A DNA stretch of 64,000 bases from Cryobacterium sp. (GCA_019638935.1 JAHBSW010000006.1:31993-95992), one strand, 5' to 3'. Shown: positions 15,981 through 24,353, numbered from the stretch's first letter. Made by a program: numbers and translations. The notes: generated by a model from the sequence alone, not told the origin.

Positions 15981-17851
15981 GCCGCGCCTCCGTCGAGGGT
16001 GACGACGACTTCTGACTCGAACCCGAATACGTCTACGGCGCGAATGCAGAGCTTTCGTGGGCCTGGCTTCTTCGGCACCGTCACGGTCGCTCTTGTCACG
16101 ACGCGCAGGGGGTCGTCGTCGTTCGCGGTGTTACCGCGGAAGTCCTGCCAGGTGGACCGGAACAGCTCTCCGTCGTAGTCGGGGTCGATCGCCCAGTACT
16201 CGATGAGCGCGAGGGGCTCACGATTCATGACCTCGAGAACCTTGTCGCGATCCTCGGGCTTCAGGCTGATGGCTTCAGGCGAGAGCAACACGTAGTTGTC
16301 GAGCTTGACTGTCGCTTCGTCCGAGTCCGTGCCCGGGTAGAGGCCAACGAGGCTTGCCTCCAAGTATTGGAGCGTCGAGAACGTGATCGATCCGGCGAGA
16401 CCGCCCTTGCCCTTCTTCTTGAGGCGGTCGATGAGGTCGGGTGGAATGACGCGAACCTCGAGCCGATCGTCGTTGAGGTCGGCGATCTGCTGCCCGACTC
16501 CGGCGGGGAAGTTCCAGCCGAGCACGACGACACGATCGAAGCCGCCCATCTTCGTGTCACGATACGACTGCGCCTTGCGCAGCGTTGTGAGTGTGGTGAG
16601 TTTGGACGGGCTGTCGGCGAGCACGAGGGTGTTCCCCTCGGGCAGTCGGCCGAGCGAGCCGTTCACGTTCTCCTCGGGCGGGAGCGGAAGTGCGCCGTAG
16701 ATGCCGAGAATCGTCTGGGCGAGGTCACCGACCCGGAACTTGCGCCCGAACGCGCTCCGAGCCTGCTCGACCTGGTAGTCACCGATCTCTTGGTAGAGGA
16801 ATGGTTTGGCGTCTTGGTCGATGAGTCGCTTGCGCGTGATCATGATTGCGGGCTTACCTAGGTCAGTAGCAATCCATCGCCGGCCGAGCCGTTCCGAGAC
16901 AGCCGCCGCCGTCGTGCTTTGACCACGAGAAATCTGCAGCAAAGTGCCTTCAGGGCAAAGACGCTGACCAATTCGTTCAAGTAGAGCTTCTGGCTTCTGG
17001 GTGGAGTAGCCAGTTATCTCGGATCCGTACGGTCGATTGAATACCCACCAATCCTCAGGAACCTTGCCATCTGGATGTGGTTCATATGTCTTTCCGGCAG
17101 CTCGTGACCCTGCGGCCGTAAACACCGTTGCTCGATAGTCGCTTTCATAGGGAACTCGGATCGAATCAGCGTCGAAGTACGGAGCACCAGATTTCTTGTA
17201 GAAGAAGAGTGTGTCGTGCTTTCTGGGATAGAAAGAACTAGATTGGCCGCCGCCCGCGTAAGCGCGAACTATCTCGTTGAGAAAGTTCTCTCGACCAAAC
17301 ACTTCGTCAAGAACCATCTTGACGTAATGGGCGACGTGCCAGTCGATGTGGAGATAGACAGTCCCGTCGGAACGCAAGAGTTCACGAAGCAAGACCAATC
17401 GTGGAGTGAGCATCGCGAGGTAGGACGCGGTGCCCGAGGCCCACGTGTCCGAGTAGGCGAACTGCTCCGCAACCGTAGGGCGTTGTTCTATGTCAAGGCC
17501 TGGGAGTTTTATTGATGTTCGGTAGTCGGCTTTCGAATCGAACGGCGGATCGATGTAGACGAGATCGATCTTGCCGCGCATGCTCGGATTGGTTTCGTCA
17601 CCCGCGAGAAGTGCGGCCATTGCAAGGAGATTGTCACCGTAGATGAGTCGGTTAGGCCCTTCGGCCGCGGAGACGTCACCAACGTGAAGCTGACTGAGAT
17701 CCAGTCCGGCGTGGTCGCGCCGTGGAACGACGAGCTCCCGCGTCTGCAGCGAGACGCGCTGTTCACCTTCGAGCTGCTCGAGTATCTGCGCCGCCTGCCT
17801 CTTGCCCTCGGCAACGATCCCGGGCAGTTGCTCGAGGAGAGACTTCTTCAT
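15977..17851 (-). CDS. mod: Type III DNA methyltransferase, Mod subunit
   Basis: 624 residues, beta-class order: catalytic motif IV DPPF (101-104, VYIDPPFDS), a target-recognition region, then TQKPEALLERI (about 284-294) and the AdoMet region. AdoMet motif I, usually DFFCGSGTT in relatives, reads QISRGQSTT (306-314), so FxGxG is not preserved although RLGRRWIATDLGKPA after it is. From about 16860 to 17520, the recognition region, GC content drops to near 50 percent and codon use changes, as expected of swapped target domains. Mod provides sequence recognition and N6-adenine methylation for the Res subunit. Divergent from an XRE regulator. Confidence 0.88.
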   Translation of the reverse strand: MKKSLLEQLPGIVAEGKRQAAQILEQLEGEQRVSLQTRELVVPRRDHAGLDLSQLHVGDVSAAEGPNRLIYGDNLLAMAALLAGDETNPSMRGKIDLVYIDPPFDSKADYRTSIKLPGLDIEQRPTVAEQFAYSDTWASGTASYLAMLTPRLVLLRELLRSDGTVYLHIDWHVAHYVKMVLDEVFGRENFLNEIVRAYAGGGQSSSFYPRKHDTLFFYKKSGAPYFDADSIRVPYESDYRATVFTAAGSRAAGKTYEPHPDGKVPEDWWVFNRPYGSEITGYSTQKPEALLERIGQRLCPEGTLLQISRGQSTTAAAVSERLGRRWIATDLGKPAIMITRKRLIDQDAKPFLYQEIGDYQVEQARSAFGRKFRVGDLAQTILGIYGALPLPPEENVNGSLGRLPEGNTLVLADSPSKLTTLTTLRKAQSYRDTKMGGFDRVVVLGWNFPAGVGQQIADLNDDRLEVRVIPPDLIDRLKKKGKGGLAGSITFSTLQYLEASLVGLYPGTDSDEATVKLDNYVLLSPEAISLKPEDRDKVLEVMNREPLALIEYWAIDPDYDGELFRSTWQDFRGNTANDDDPLRVVTRATVTVPKKPGPRKLCIRAVDVFGFESEVVVTLDGGAA

Positions 17852-17961
17852 CGGAGCAGGTCCTTACGTTCGGCTGGCTCGGCACGGCGACCACGCATTG
17901 AGGTATATAAGCATGAGGCGCAGACACTGTGAATACTATCGCTTGGGGCGCGTAGTCATGA
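17852..17961. promoter_or_regulatory. Divergent mod / XRE promoter region
   Basis: AT-richer spacer. Minus strand: TATATA at 17904-17909, 53 nt before mod. Plus strand: TACTAT at 17934-17939, 26 nt before the XRE ATG. No clear repeated C-box was found, so control by the XRE protein is only suggested by position. Confidence 0.4.
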
Positions 17962-17964
17962 GTG

Positions 17965-18267
17965 ATGGCCGAACCGCAGTCCGAAGCCGCGCGCATCCTG
18001 GGCGAGCGGGTGCGGTTCTACCGCAACAAGAGGGGTCTCAGCCAAGAGGACATGGCTCATCTGGCCGAGATGCACTGGACCAACTGGGGAAAGATCGAGC
18101 GTGGTCAGGCGAACCCGAGTCTCACGACGATCGTTCGCGTTGCAGGTGTTCTCGAGGTCGATCCCGCAGAGCTTGTCAGCGGGATCGGACTACAAAACCT
18201 GCCAGTGCGGTCTCATCAGGTCACAGCCGCGGATCTGATCAGGGAGCGCAAGAGTGGTGTCAGCTAG
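17965..18267 (+). CDS. XRE-family DNA-binding regulator
   Basis: 100 residues from ATG 17965 (GTG 17962 adds one). Helix-turn-helix region LGERVRFYRNKRGLSQEDMA followed by HWTNWGKIERGQANPSLTTI, the lambda-repressor-like fold. The size and position, divergent from mod, resemble C-type controllers of restriction-modification systems, which delay nuclease expression in new hosts. The C-terminal tail RSHQVTAADLIRERKSGVS is of unknown role. Its stop overlaps the stop of the convergent orphan gene by 4 bp inside a hairpin. Confidence 0.85.
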   Translation: MAEPQSEAARILGERVRFYRNKRGLSQEDMAHLAEMHWTNWGKIERGQANPSLTTIVRVAGVLEVDPAELVSGIGLQNLPVRSHQVTAADLIRERKSGVS

Positions 18268-18275
18268 AAGCTGAC
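18259..18275. terminator. Hairpin over convergent stop codons
   Basis: GTCAGCT-AGA-AGCTGAC is a perfect 7-bp inverted repeat spanning both stop codons (XRE plus strand, orphan minus strand). No U tract follows on either side, so it may be a weak two-way terminator or chance. Confidence 0.35.
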
Positions 18276-18557
18276 TCGCCAGAGGTACTCGCTTTCGTCC
18301 GCGCGGAACCACCGCACGATAGCCACGGTGCTTTGAGCCAAGTTTTCACCGCGCACGGTGAACTCCAGAGTCTCGCCCGGCGCCAGGTGATTTGGGGCAT
18401 TGGCGAGCATGACACCCGGACCTAGCAGCGTCAGCGTGATTGCGCGCGCTGCCTCGGTGCCGATGTTAGTCAGCCGAAAGCGAGGCGCGTCAGAGCGGTC
18501 GACAACGAACGGCACCGTGTAGGCCGGTTCGGGCTCAAGGTTGATGAGGTGGAGCAT
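18264..18557 (-). CDS. Small protein of unknown function next to the R-M locus
   Basis: 97 residues. The sequence has an all-beta look: PRFRLTNIGTEAARAITLTL, then LAPGETLEFTVRG and a closing TVAIVRWFR, a pattern typical of Ig-like/CARDB-type beta sandwiches with the conserved N-x-G turn and PG-E-x-x-x-F strand. No signal peptide or membrane segment is present. Codon bias is normal and the frame is open with a clean ATG. It lies convergent to the XRE gene and is not recognisably part of any restriction system. Real but function unknown. Confidence 0.6.
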   Translation of the reverse strand: MLHLINLEPEPAYTVPFVVDRSDAPRFRLTNIGTEAARAITLTLLGPGVMLANAPNHLAPGETLEFTVRGENLAQSTVAIVRWFRADESEYLWRVSF

Positions 18558-18706
18558 GGCTGCACCGTAGAACGGGCGTACGACGCGGCCCTAGCCCGGT
18601 GTGCAAAACACGGAGCTGGGCAGAATGTGGAGGAGAAGCACGAGCGCGTGAGGCGGCAACCACAAGCAAGTTAGACTTCTTCTTCGAGCCGTCGCTGCCG
18701 CGGTTC

Positions 18707-19915
18707 ATGACCAATCCCCCAATTGATACGGTGGAACACGTGGAACCGGACGCTCGCACCGACGCAACCGTCGATGACGGGGGCTCCACGGCTTCGATCG
18801 ACAGCATCCTCTCGCGGTTCGACGCCGCGATCGAGCGACTGCAGACCCCGCTCGAATCCGAGTCTGAGGACGATTCGGCCGAGGCCGGGCAGCCCGAGGC
18901 AGCCGCCGAATCCGTCGAGCCCCTCGAATCCGCAGAACTGGGCGTGGACACAGGTCCGTCGCCCGTTCCCGACCTCGAACTCCCCGTCAGCCCCGACCTC
19001 GACGATGATGTCGATGTCGATGTCGATGTCGATAGGGACGCGGCGACCGACGGCGACGTCGCGGGCGAACTCTTCGCCGAACTCGACACCGAGCCGGCTG
19101 AGAACACCCCCGCCGTCTCCTACCCGATCGCCGACGTGCCCGACGACCTCGACACAGACGCGATGGTCAGCATCCGCGGGCTCACCAAGCACTTCGACGA
19201 TGTCATCGCCGCCGAGAACGTGAGCTTCGACATCCGCAGCGGCACCATCGTCGGCATCGTCGGCCCCAACGGGGCGGGCAAGACGACGACCCTGTCCATG
19301 GTCACAGGCATGCTGCGACCCGACGCCGGCGCCGTGCTCATCGCGGGCGAGGACATGTGGCAGAACCCCGAGGCGGCCAAGAAGCACCTCGGAATCGTTC
19401 CCGACCGCATGCGCGCCTTCGACCGGCTCACGGGGGCGCAGCTGCTGCACTATGCGGGCGTGCTGCGCGGTCTCGACGCCGCCACCGTGCGCGAGCGAAC
19501 GACACAGCTCGCGAGCGCGCTCGGCATCACGGATGCCCTGGCTCGCCTCGTCGACGACTACTCGTCGGGAATGATGAAGAAGCTCGCTCTCGCGATCGCC
19601 GTCATCCACTCGCCGAAGGTGCTCGTGCTCGACGAGCCCTTCGAGGCCGTCGACCCCGTGTCGGTCGCTGTCGTCGTGAAGCTGCTGCGCGAGTTCGCGG
19701 CGGCGGGCGGGGCGGTCGTGCTCTCGAGCCACAGCCTCGGCCTCATCCAGGACCTGTGCGACGAGGTCGCTGTCATCGTCGGCGGGCGCGTCATCGCGGC
19801 GGGCACGGTCGACGAGGTGCGCGGCGACGAAAGCCTGGAAGACCGGTTCATCGCCCTCGTGCGCGATGACGAGGTGGCGGAGGACATGGAGTGGTTGCAC
19901 AGTTTCTCCGGCTGA
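18707..19915 (+). CDS. ABC transporter ATPase with acidic N-terminal extension
   Basis: 402 residues from ATG 18707. Residues 1-145 are acidic and low complexity, including a DVD run encoded by four GTCGAT hexamers at 19010-19033. The ATPase domain follows: Walker A GPNGAGKTTT, signature YSSGMMKKLALA (a YSSGM variant of LSGGQ), Walker B VLVLDEPFEAVDP and H-loop SSHSLG. This is the ABC-2 exporter type. It overlaps the permease gene by 25 bp and should form one transporter with it. The start is uncertain because the extension is poorly conserved; GTG 18740 is an alternative behind a TACGGT hexamer. Substrate unknown. Confidence 0.85.
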   Translation: MTNPPIDTVEHVEPDARTDATVDDGGSTASIDSILSRFDAAIERLQTPLESESEDDSAEAGQPEAAAESVEPLESAELGVDTGPSPVPDLELPVSPDLDDDVDVDVDVDRDAATDGDVAGELFAELDTEPAENTPAVSYPIADVPDDLDTDAMVSIRGLTKHFDDVIAAENVSFDIRSGTIVGIVGPNGAGKTTTLSMVTGMLRPDAGAVLIAGEDMWQNPEAAKKHLGIVPDRMRAFDRLTGAQLLHYAGVLRGLDAATVRERTTQLASALGITDALARLVDDYSSGMMKKLALAIAVIHSPKVLVLDEPFEAVDPVSVAVVVKLLREFAAAGGAVVLSSHSLGLIQDLCDEVAVIVGGRVIAAGTVDEVRGDESLEDRFIALVRDDEVAEDMEWLHSFSG

Positions 19916-21486
19916 GGCTCGCTGCGGCGAGCAACGCGCACCGGCGGCGCCCGACCCAGCTGCTCGGGCTCGCCCTCTCCGCGCTCGCGATCGGTGCGCT
20001 CACCGTCGCCGCCGTCTGGCTGCTCTCGACCATCGCCGCCACCGGCGCGACCGCTGACGCGCTCACCGAACCGCGCACACACGCGACAACCGCCGTGCTC
20101 CTCGGCGCAGCGGTCACCGTGCTGTGCTTCGTCGTCCCTCTCGTTCTCGGCGCGGATGACCGCTTCGACCCCCGTCAGTTCGCCCCCTTCGGCCTCGGAG
20201 CGGGGCGTCTCGCGTGGGGGCTGCTGGCGGCATCCGTCGTCAGCGTGCCGGCCGTCGCGCTCACCGTGCTCGCCGTCGCGCAGGCCATCGTCTGGGGTGC
20301 GCACCCCGCGGCCCTCGGGTTCGCGATCGTCAGCGTGCCGCTCATCGTCGCCACCGGGTTGCTCATGATTCGCGTCGCCACCTCGCTCTCCGCGATCCTG
20401 CTGAGTGGTCGCCAGGTTCGGGATGTCGTGGGTCTCGTCGCCTTCGCATCCCTCACCCTGCTCGCCCCCGTCGCCGTGCTGCTCGCCTTCAGCGACTGGT
20501 CGACGACCCTGAAAGCGCCCGACCAGTTCGCCGACGTGCTCGCCCGCACCCCGCTCGCCGCGGCGTGGGCGGCGCCAGCGGATGCCGCGCTCGGCAACAC
20601 GGGCGCGGCGTTCGGCTCCCTTGCCCTGGCGGCGGCCTACCTCGTCGTTCTCGCGGTGGCGTGGCGTGCCCTCGTGGGCGTGCTGCTGCTGACGCCCGTG
20701 CGCGAGCGGACCGAGCGTCACCGCGTGCACCTCGGGTGGTTCGAGGTGACGCCGAAGACGGCCGGTGGTGTGATCGCGGCACGCAGCATCAGCTACTGGG
20801 GACGCGACCCGCGCTACCGCACGTCGATCGTCGTCGTTCCGGTCATCCCGCTGCTCGTCGTCGGCGCGCTGCTGCTCGCGGGTGCACCTTTCAACTACCT
20901 CATGCTGCTGGTGGTGCCCGTCATGTGCCTCTTCCTCGGCTGGGGAACCCTGCACAACGACCTCGCCTACGACCACAGTGCCCTGTGGCTGCACGTGGCC
21001 GCGCACACGCGCGGGATCAACGACCGGCTCGGGCGCATCCTGCCGCCATTCCTCATCGGCATTCCCCTCATCGCCATCGGAGCGCCGATCACCGCGTGGC
21101 TGTTCGGCGACCTGGACGCCGTGTGGACGATCGTCGGCGTTGGCACCGCCGCACTGCTGGCCGCACTCGGCGTCTCGAGCGTCTTCTCGGTGCTCGCGCC
21201 CTACCCTGCGGCGCACCCCGGCAACAGCGCGTTCGAGCAGCCACAGACCGCGGACACGGGAGCGTTCGGTGCGCAGGCGGGATCGTTCCTGCTCACGCTG
21301 ATCGTCTGCATCCCGACTCTGCTCATGGGCTGGGACGCGATTTTCGACGGCGGGGTATCCCACGCTCTCACCGCGGTCGTCGGCGGCGCCACGGGTGTCG
21401 TCGTGCTCGCCCTCGGCCTGTGGCTCGGTGGGGTCGTGTTCGACCGGCGTCGGCCCGAGCTGCTCGCCTTCACGATGCGGTACTGA
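19891..21486 (+). CDS. ABC exporter permease (multi-span membrane protein)
   Basis: 531 residues with about 12 hydrophobic segments spread over the length, short loops and no catalytic motifs. It begins VAQFLRLRLAAASNAHRRRP, a positively charged inside end, and lies in the operon right after the ABC ATPase with a 25-bp overlap. The long permease with a single ATPase resembles actinobacterial ABC-2-like exporters. Substrate cannot be inferred from sequence. GTG start. Confidence 0.82.
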   Translation: MVAQFLRLRLAAASNAHRRRPTQLLGLALSALAIGALTVAAVWLLSTIAATGATADALTEPRTHATTAVLLGAAVTVLCFVVPLVLGADDRFDPRQFAPFGLGAGRLAWGLLAASVVSVPAVALTVLAVAQAIVWGAHPAALGFAIVSVPLIVATGLLMIRVATSLSAILLSGRQVRDVVGLVAFASLTLLAPVAVLLAFSDWSTTLKAPDQFADVLARTPLAAAWAAPADAALGNTGAAFGSLALAAAYLVVLAVAWRALVGVLLLTPVRERTERHRVHLGWFEVTPKTAGGVIAARSISYWGRDPRYRTSIVVVPVIPLLVVGALLLAGAPFNYLMLLVVPVMCLFLGWGTLHNDLAYDHSALWLHVAAHTRGINDRLGRILPPFLIGIPLIAIGAPITAWLFGDLDAVWTIVGVGTAALLAALGVSSVFSVLAPYPAAHPGNSAFEQPQTADTGAFGAQAGSFLLTLIVCIPTLLMGWDAIFDGGVSHALTAVVGGATGVVVLALGLWLGGVVFDRRRPELLAFTMRY

Positions 21487-21565
21487 CTGCTCGGCCAGCC
21501 GGCGAAGCTCGCGACGGGTGGACGCACCCGCCTGAGGGGCACTGCGGCATCCGTCGCCCAGCGTT

Positions 21566-21571
21566 TAGGCT
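21566..21571 (+). promoter_or_regulatory. -10 box before DUF3039 gene
   Basis: TAGGCT, 7 nt before the ATG at 21579; leaderless mRNA likely. Confidence 0.5.
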
Positions 21572-21578
21572 TGTGCGC

Positions 21579-21845
21579 ATGAGCACTCTCGAGCCAGATC
21601 AGACCGGTGGCGGTGTCGACACGCTCGACCGCGAACTCGAAGAGCTGCTGAATCAGGAGCAGCTCGAGGAGGGCGACCACGAGCGGTTCAGCCACTACGT
21701 TCCGAAGAACAAGATCCTGGAGTCGGCGCTCACCGGCAAGCCCGTGCGCGCCCTCTGCGGCAAGCTGTGGACGCCGGGGCGCGACCCCGAGAAGTTTCCC
21801 GTCTGCCCCACCTGCAAAGAGATCTACGAGAAGATGAAGGAGTAG
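21579..21845 (+). CDS. DUF3039 family zinc-ribbon-like protein
   Basis: 88 residues. The C-terminal half matches the actinobacterial DUF3039 pattern: HYVPKNKI, ALCGKLWTPGRDPEKFPVCPTCKEIYEKM, with three Cys and a His able to bind zinc. Function is not known; the family is widely conserved in Actinobacteria. Leaderless start after a TAGGCT box. Confidence 0.88.
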   Translation: MSTLEPDQTGGGVDTLDRELEELLNQEQLEEGDHERFSHYVPKNKILESALTGKPVRALCGKLWTPGRDPEKFPVCPTCKEIYEKMKE

Positions 21846-21868
21846 GGCCTACGTTCGTCGCCAGGCCC
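21845..21868 (+). terminator. Possible terminator hairpin after DUF3039
   Basis: GGGCCT (21845-21850) and AGGCCC (21863-21868) form a 6-bp stem with a 12-nt loop directly at the stop codon. No U tract; weak. Confidence 0.3.
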
Positions 21869-21873
21869 GCCGC

Positions 21874-21929
21874 CGAACGACGCCAAATTGCTGTTCCGTA
21901 TGCGCCGAACAGCAACGTGACGTAGTTCG
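21874..21929. repeat. Palindromic repeat, upstream copy (P1)
   Basis: Inverted arms 21874-21896 and 21907-21929, 19 of 23 positions complementary, loop of 10 nt. Each arm contains a version of CGAACTACGYCANNTTGCTG. The same 20-mer consensus forms both arms of the repeat at 22965-23022 on the other side of the nuclease-like gene. Confidence 0.8.
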
Positions 21930-21970
21930 AGGGGTGAGCTGGTCGGCCGTGGGGACAAAAATCCACGCGG

Positions 21971-22999
21971 ATGCTGGTTTGGCGGCAATCTGAGACGGTG
22001 AGTCAGCGAGTTCCGCTACCGCCTGAGTTTGTGCAGGCCCCGTTCTCGCGTCGGAATGCACTGAGAGCGGGACTCACCGATTCGCGGCTGCGGTCGCGCG
22101 ATCTCGTGCGGCCCTTTCACGGAGTGCGCATCCACCGCGATCTGGCGAACGATGTCCTCTGGCGCTGTCGTTCCTACCGGGAGCGAATGGGAGCGGGCTT
22201 TGTTTTCAGCCACTGGACCGCTGCGTCACTACTCGGCGTGCCGCTACCCGACTACGTGGATCGGAGCACTGTGCACGTCTCGGCGCGTCATCCGTCACGT
22301 AAGCCGAGTGGAGTCGGTGTCACCGGCCATCAGATCGCGGCTGACATATGGCGGTCGACAGAGCTGATTCTCCGAGACGACGACACCGGAAGCCTCGACG
22401 TCTTTCCAATCGTGTCGCCTGCGCTCCTCTGGACACAGCTGGCGACGACTCTCGATCTCGACGATCTTGTCGCTGCGGGTGATGCGATCGTCACCTCGCG
22501 TGGGCCCGATGTTCTCGCCGTGGGGCCTATGGTCACGCTCGACGAGCTCGCGGCAACGATAGCCGCTCATACCGGTCGCCGAGGGGTGCGCGCGTTGCAG
22601 CGAGCACTGTCGCTGGTTCGAGTCGGCTCTTTGTCTCGTCCCGAATCGTTGTTGCGGCTCATGCTCGTGCGCGCTGGCATCCCGGAGCCGCGCCTCAACC
22701 TCACGGTATGCGACCGCTCCGGTGCCGCGATAGCGATGGCAGATCTGTGTTGGCCGGACTATCGCGTGCTCATCGAGTACGAGGGTGATGGTCATCGCAC
22801 ATCCCGAGCCAAGTTTCGCAGCGACATCACGCGGATCGAGAAGTACGCGGATGGCGACTGGTTTGGGATGCGTGCCTCGGCGGACGACGTCTTTGTCGAC
22901 CCCAACCCGTTTGCCGGTCGCATCGCGCGCAGGCTGGCGGCTCAAGGATGGCGCTCGCGGCGCACCGAACTACGTCATATTGCTGCTGCCAGGTCGTAG
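21971..22999 (+). CDS. AbiEi/DUF559-like protein with PD-(D/E)xK-type C terminus
   Basis: 342 residues. The N-terminal part (about 20-60; PFSRRNALRAGLTDSRLRSR, then GVRIHRDL) resembles the winged-helix AbiEi antitoxin-like head common in actinobacterial orphans. The C-terminal part (about 256-330) looks like a DUF559/Vsr-type nuclease fold: ADLCWPDYRVLIEYEGDGH followed by RSDITRIEKYADGDW, with D258, D263, E269 and E271 as candidate metal ligands. Lower GC than neighbours. It has no partner gene; instead palindromes P1 and P2 flank it, P2 encoding its last residues. ATG 21971 or GTG 21998 may be the start. Could be a single-gene defence or mobile nuclease; family call moderate. Confidence 0.75.
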   Translation: MLVWRQSETVSQRVPLPPEFVQAPFSRRNALRAGLTDSRLRSRDLVRPFHGVRIHRDLANDVLWRCRSYRERMGAGFVFSHWTAASLLGVPLPDYVDRSTVHVSARHPSRKPSGVGVTGHQIAADIWRSTELILRDDDTGSLDVFPIVSPALLWTQLATTLDLDDLVAAGDAIVTSRGPDVLAVGPMVTLDELAATIAAHTGRRGVRALQRALSLVRVGSLSRPESLLRLMLVRAGIPEPRLNLTVCDRSGAAIAMADLCWPDYRVLIEYEGDGHRTSRAKFRSDITRIEKYADGDWFGMRASADDVFVDPNPFAGRIARRLAAQGWRSRRTELRHIAAARS

Positions 23000-23022
23000 T
23001 GCAGCAAATTGGCGTAGTTCGG
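22965..23022. repeat. Palindromic repeat, downstream copy (P2)
   Basis: Inverted arms 22965-22986 and 23001-23022, 19 of 22 positions complementary, loop of 14 nt. The left arm codes for the last residues of the AbiEi/DUF559-like protein and its stop lies in the loop. Arms share the consensus of P1. Confidence 0.82.
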
Positions 23023-23051
23023 CGGCATCGGGGTGTGCCCGAGCCAGCGTG

Positions 23052-24347
23052 CTACGCGAAGACGGTGGGGATGACCGGCTCGCCGCGGCCGAGACGCAGC
23101 GCGTCGAGGGGGAGTTCGGCGACGGCAGCGGCGCGGTGCTCGCGGGCGGAGGCGGTTCCGGCCGACCCCAGGTAAAAAGCATCCGGAACCCCCGCGGTGA
23201 CGAGCGGTACGAGCAGTTCGCGTCCCGGGTTGTCGACTGGCCCGTCGTCGGAGACGGTGATGAGCTCGCGAACGGCGCGGCCGTCGCGGCCGAGCACCCG
23301 CGTGGCCCACTTGCGCCCGCCGACCGAGGCCTTGCCCGATGACGCCTTCGCGACATCCACCCACTCGCCGTCGTCGCCCTGGCGGGCGACGAGCTTGTAG
23401 ACCATTCCGGATGCCGGTGCACCAGATCCGGTGACGACCGAGGTTCCGACGCCGAACGAGTCGACCGGCGCTGCACGCAGCGCGGCGATCGCGTACTCGT
23501 CGAGGTCGTTGGTGACGGTGATGCGAGTCCCTGTTGCGCCGAGCGAGTCGAGCCGCGCCCGCACCTCGGCGACGACGACGGGCAGGTCGCCGCTGTCGAT
23601 GCGCACCGCGCCGAGTGACGGTCCGGCCACGCGCACCGCGAGGTCGACGGCCGCCATCATGTCGTAGGTGTCGACGAGGAGGGTGGTGCCGGGGCCGAAC
23701 GCGGCCACCTGGGCGCGGAAGGCGTCCTCCTCGCTGTCGTGCAGGAGGGTGAACGAGTGGGCGGCGGTTCCCATGGTGGGCACGCCCCAGGTGCGCCCGG
23801 CCTCGAGGTTGCTCGTGGCGGTGAAGCCCGCGATGTAGGCGGCGCGGGCCGCAGCGACGGCCGAGTGCTCGGAGGTGCGGCGCGAGCCCATCTCGGCGAT
23901 GGGGCGCTCGCCCGCGGCCGAGACCATGCGGGCGGCGGCGCTCGCCACGGCCGAGTCGTAGTTGTAGACGCTCAGGGCGAGTGTCTCGAGCACGACGGCC
24001 TCGGCGAAGGTTCCCTCGACGACGAGCAGCGGCGAGCCCGGAAAGTAGACCTCGCCCTCGCGGTAGCCCCACACGTCGCCGCCGAAGCGATAGTTCGCGA
24101 GCCAGTCGAGGGTGGCCGCGCGAACGACCGAGTTCTCGCGCAACCAGGTGAGCTCGGCATCCGTGAACCTGAACCGGGTGAGCTCGTCGAGAAAGCGCCC
24201 GGTGCCGGCGACGATTCCGTAGCGGCGCCCGGCGGGCAGCCGGCGGGCGAAGAGCTCGAAGATGCTGCGTCGATGGGCGGTGCCCGATTGCAGGGCCGCG
24301 TCGACCATCGTCAGCTCGTAGCGGTCGGTCAGTAGGGCGCTCGTCAC
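23052..24347 (-). CDS. pncB: Nicotinate phosphoribosyltransferase
   Basis: 431 residues. PncB makes nicotinate mononucleotide from nicotinate and PRPP with ATP in NAD salvage. Seen: LLTDRYELTMVDAAL at the N terminus with the family YELTM motif, FELFARRLPAGRRYG, the His-containing GVPTMGTAAHSF region, VRIDSGDL, and GTSVVTGSGAP. Length and motif order fit class I enzymes. GTG start 6 nt after a TAGGCT -10 box; divergent from murI across only 35 bp. Confidence 0.95.
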   Translation of the reverse strand: MTSALLTDRYELTMVDAALQSGTAHRRSIFELFARRLPAGRRYGIVAGTGRFLDELTRFRFTDAELTWLRENSVVRAATLDWLANYRFGGDVWGYREGEVYFPGSPLLVVEGTFAEAVVLETLALSVYNYDSAVASAAARMVSAAGERPIAEMGSRRTSEHSAVAAARAAYIAGFTATSNLEAGRTWGVPTMGTAAHSFTLLHDSEEDAFRAQVAAFGPGTTLLVDTYDMMAAVDLAVRVAGPSLGAVRIDSGDLPVVVAEVRARLDSLGATGTRITVTNDLDEYAIAALRAAPVDSFGVGTSVVTGSGAPASGMVYKLVARQGDDGEWVDVAKASSGKASVGGRKWATRVLGRDGRAVRELITVSDDGPVDNPGRELLVPLVTAGVPDAFYLGSAGTASAREHRAAAVAELPLDALRLGRGEPVIPTVFA

Positions 24348-24353
24348 CGTTCG

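Noticed and set aside
19010-19033. Tandem GTCGAT hexamers as an intergenic regulatory repeat
   Set aside because: They lie inside the ABC ATPase reading frame and keep it open; they code for an acidic run.
19558-21363. A 601-residue minus-strand frame opposite the ABC exporter
   Set aside because: Composition is Arg/Glu/Gly-rich with no motif; the plus-strand ATPase and permease are clear.
21841-23052. Two-component type IV toxin-antitoxin (AbiE) locus
   Set aside because: Only an AbiEi-like head is seen; no AbiEii nucleotidyltransferase partner lies beside it, and the C-terminal half looks like a nuclease.
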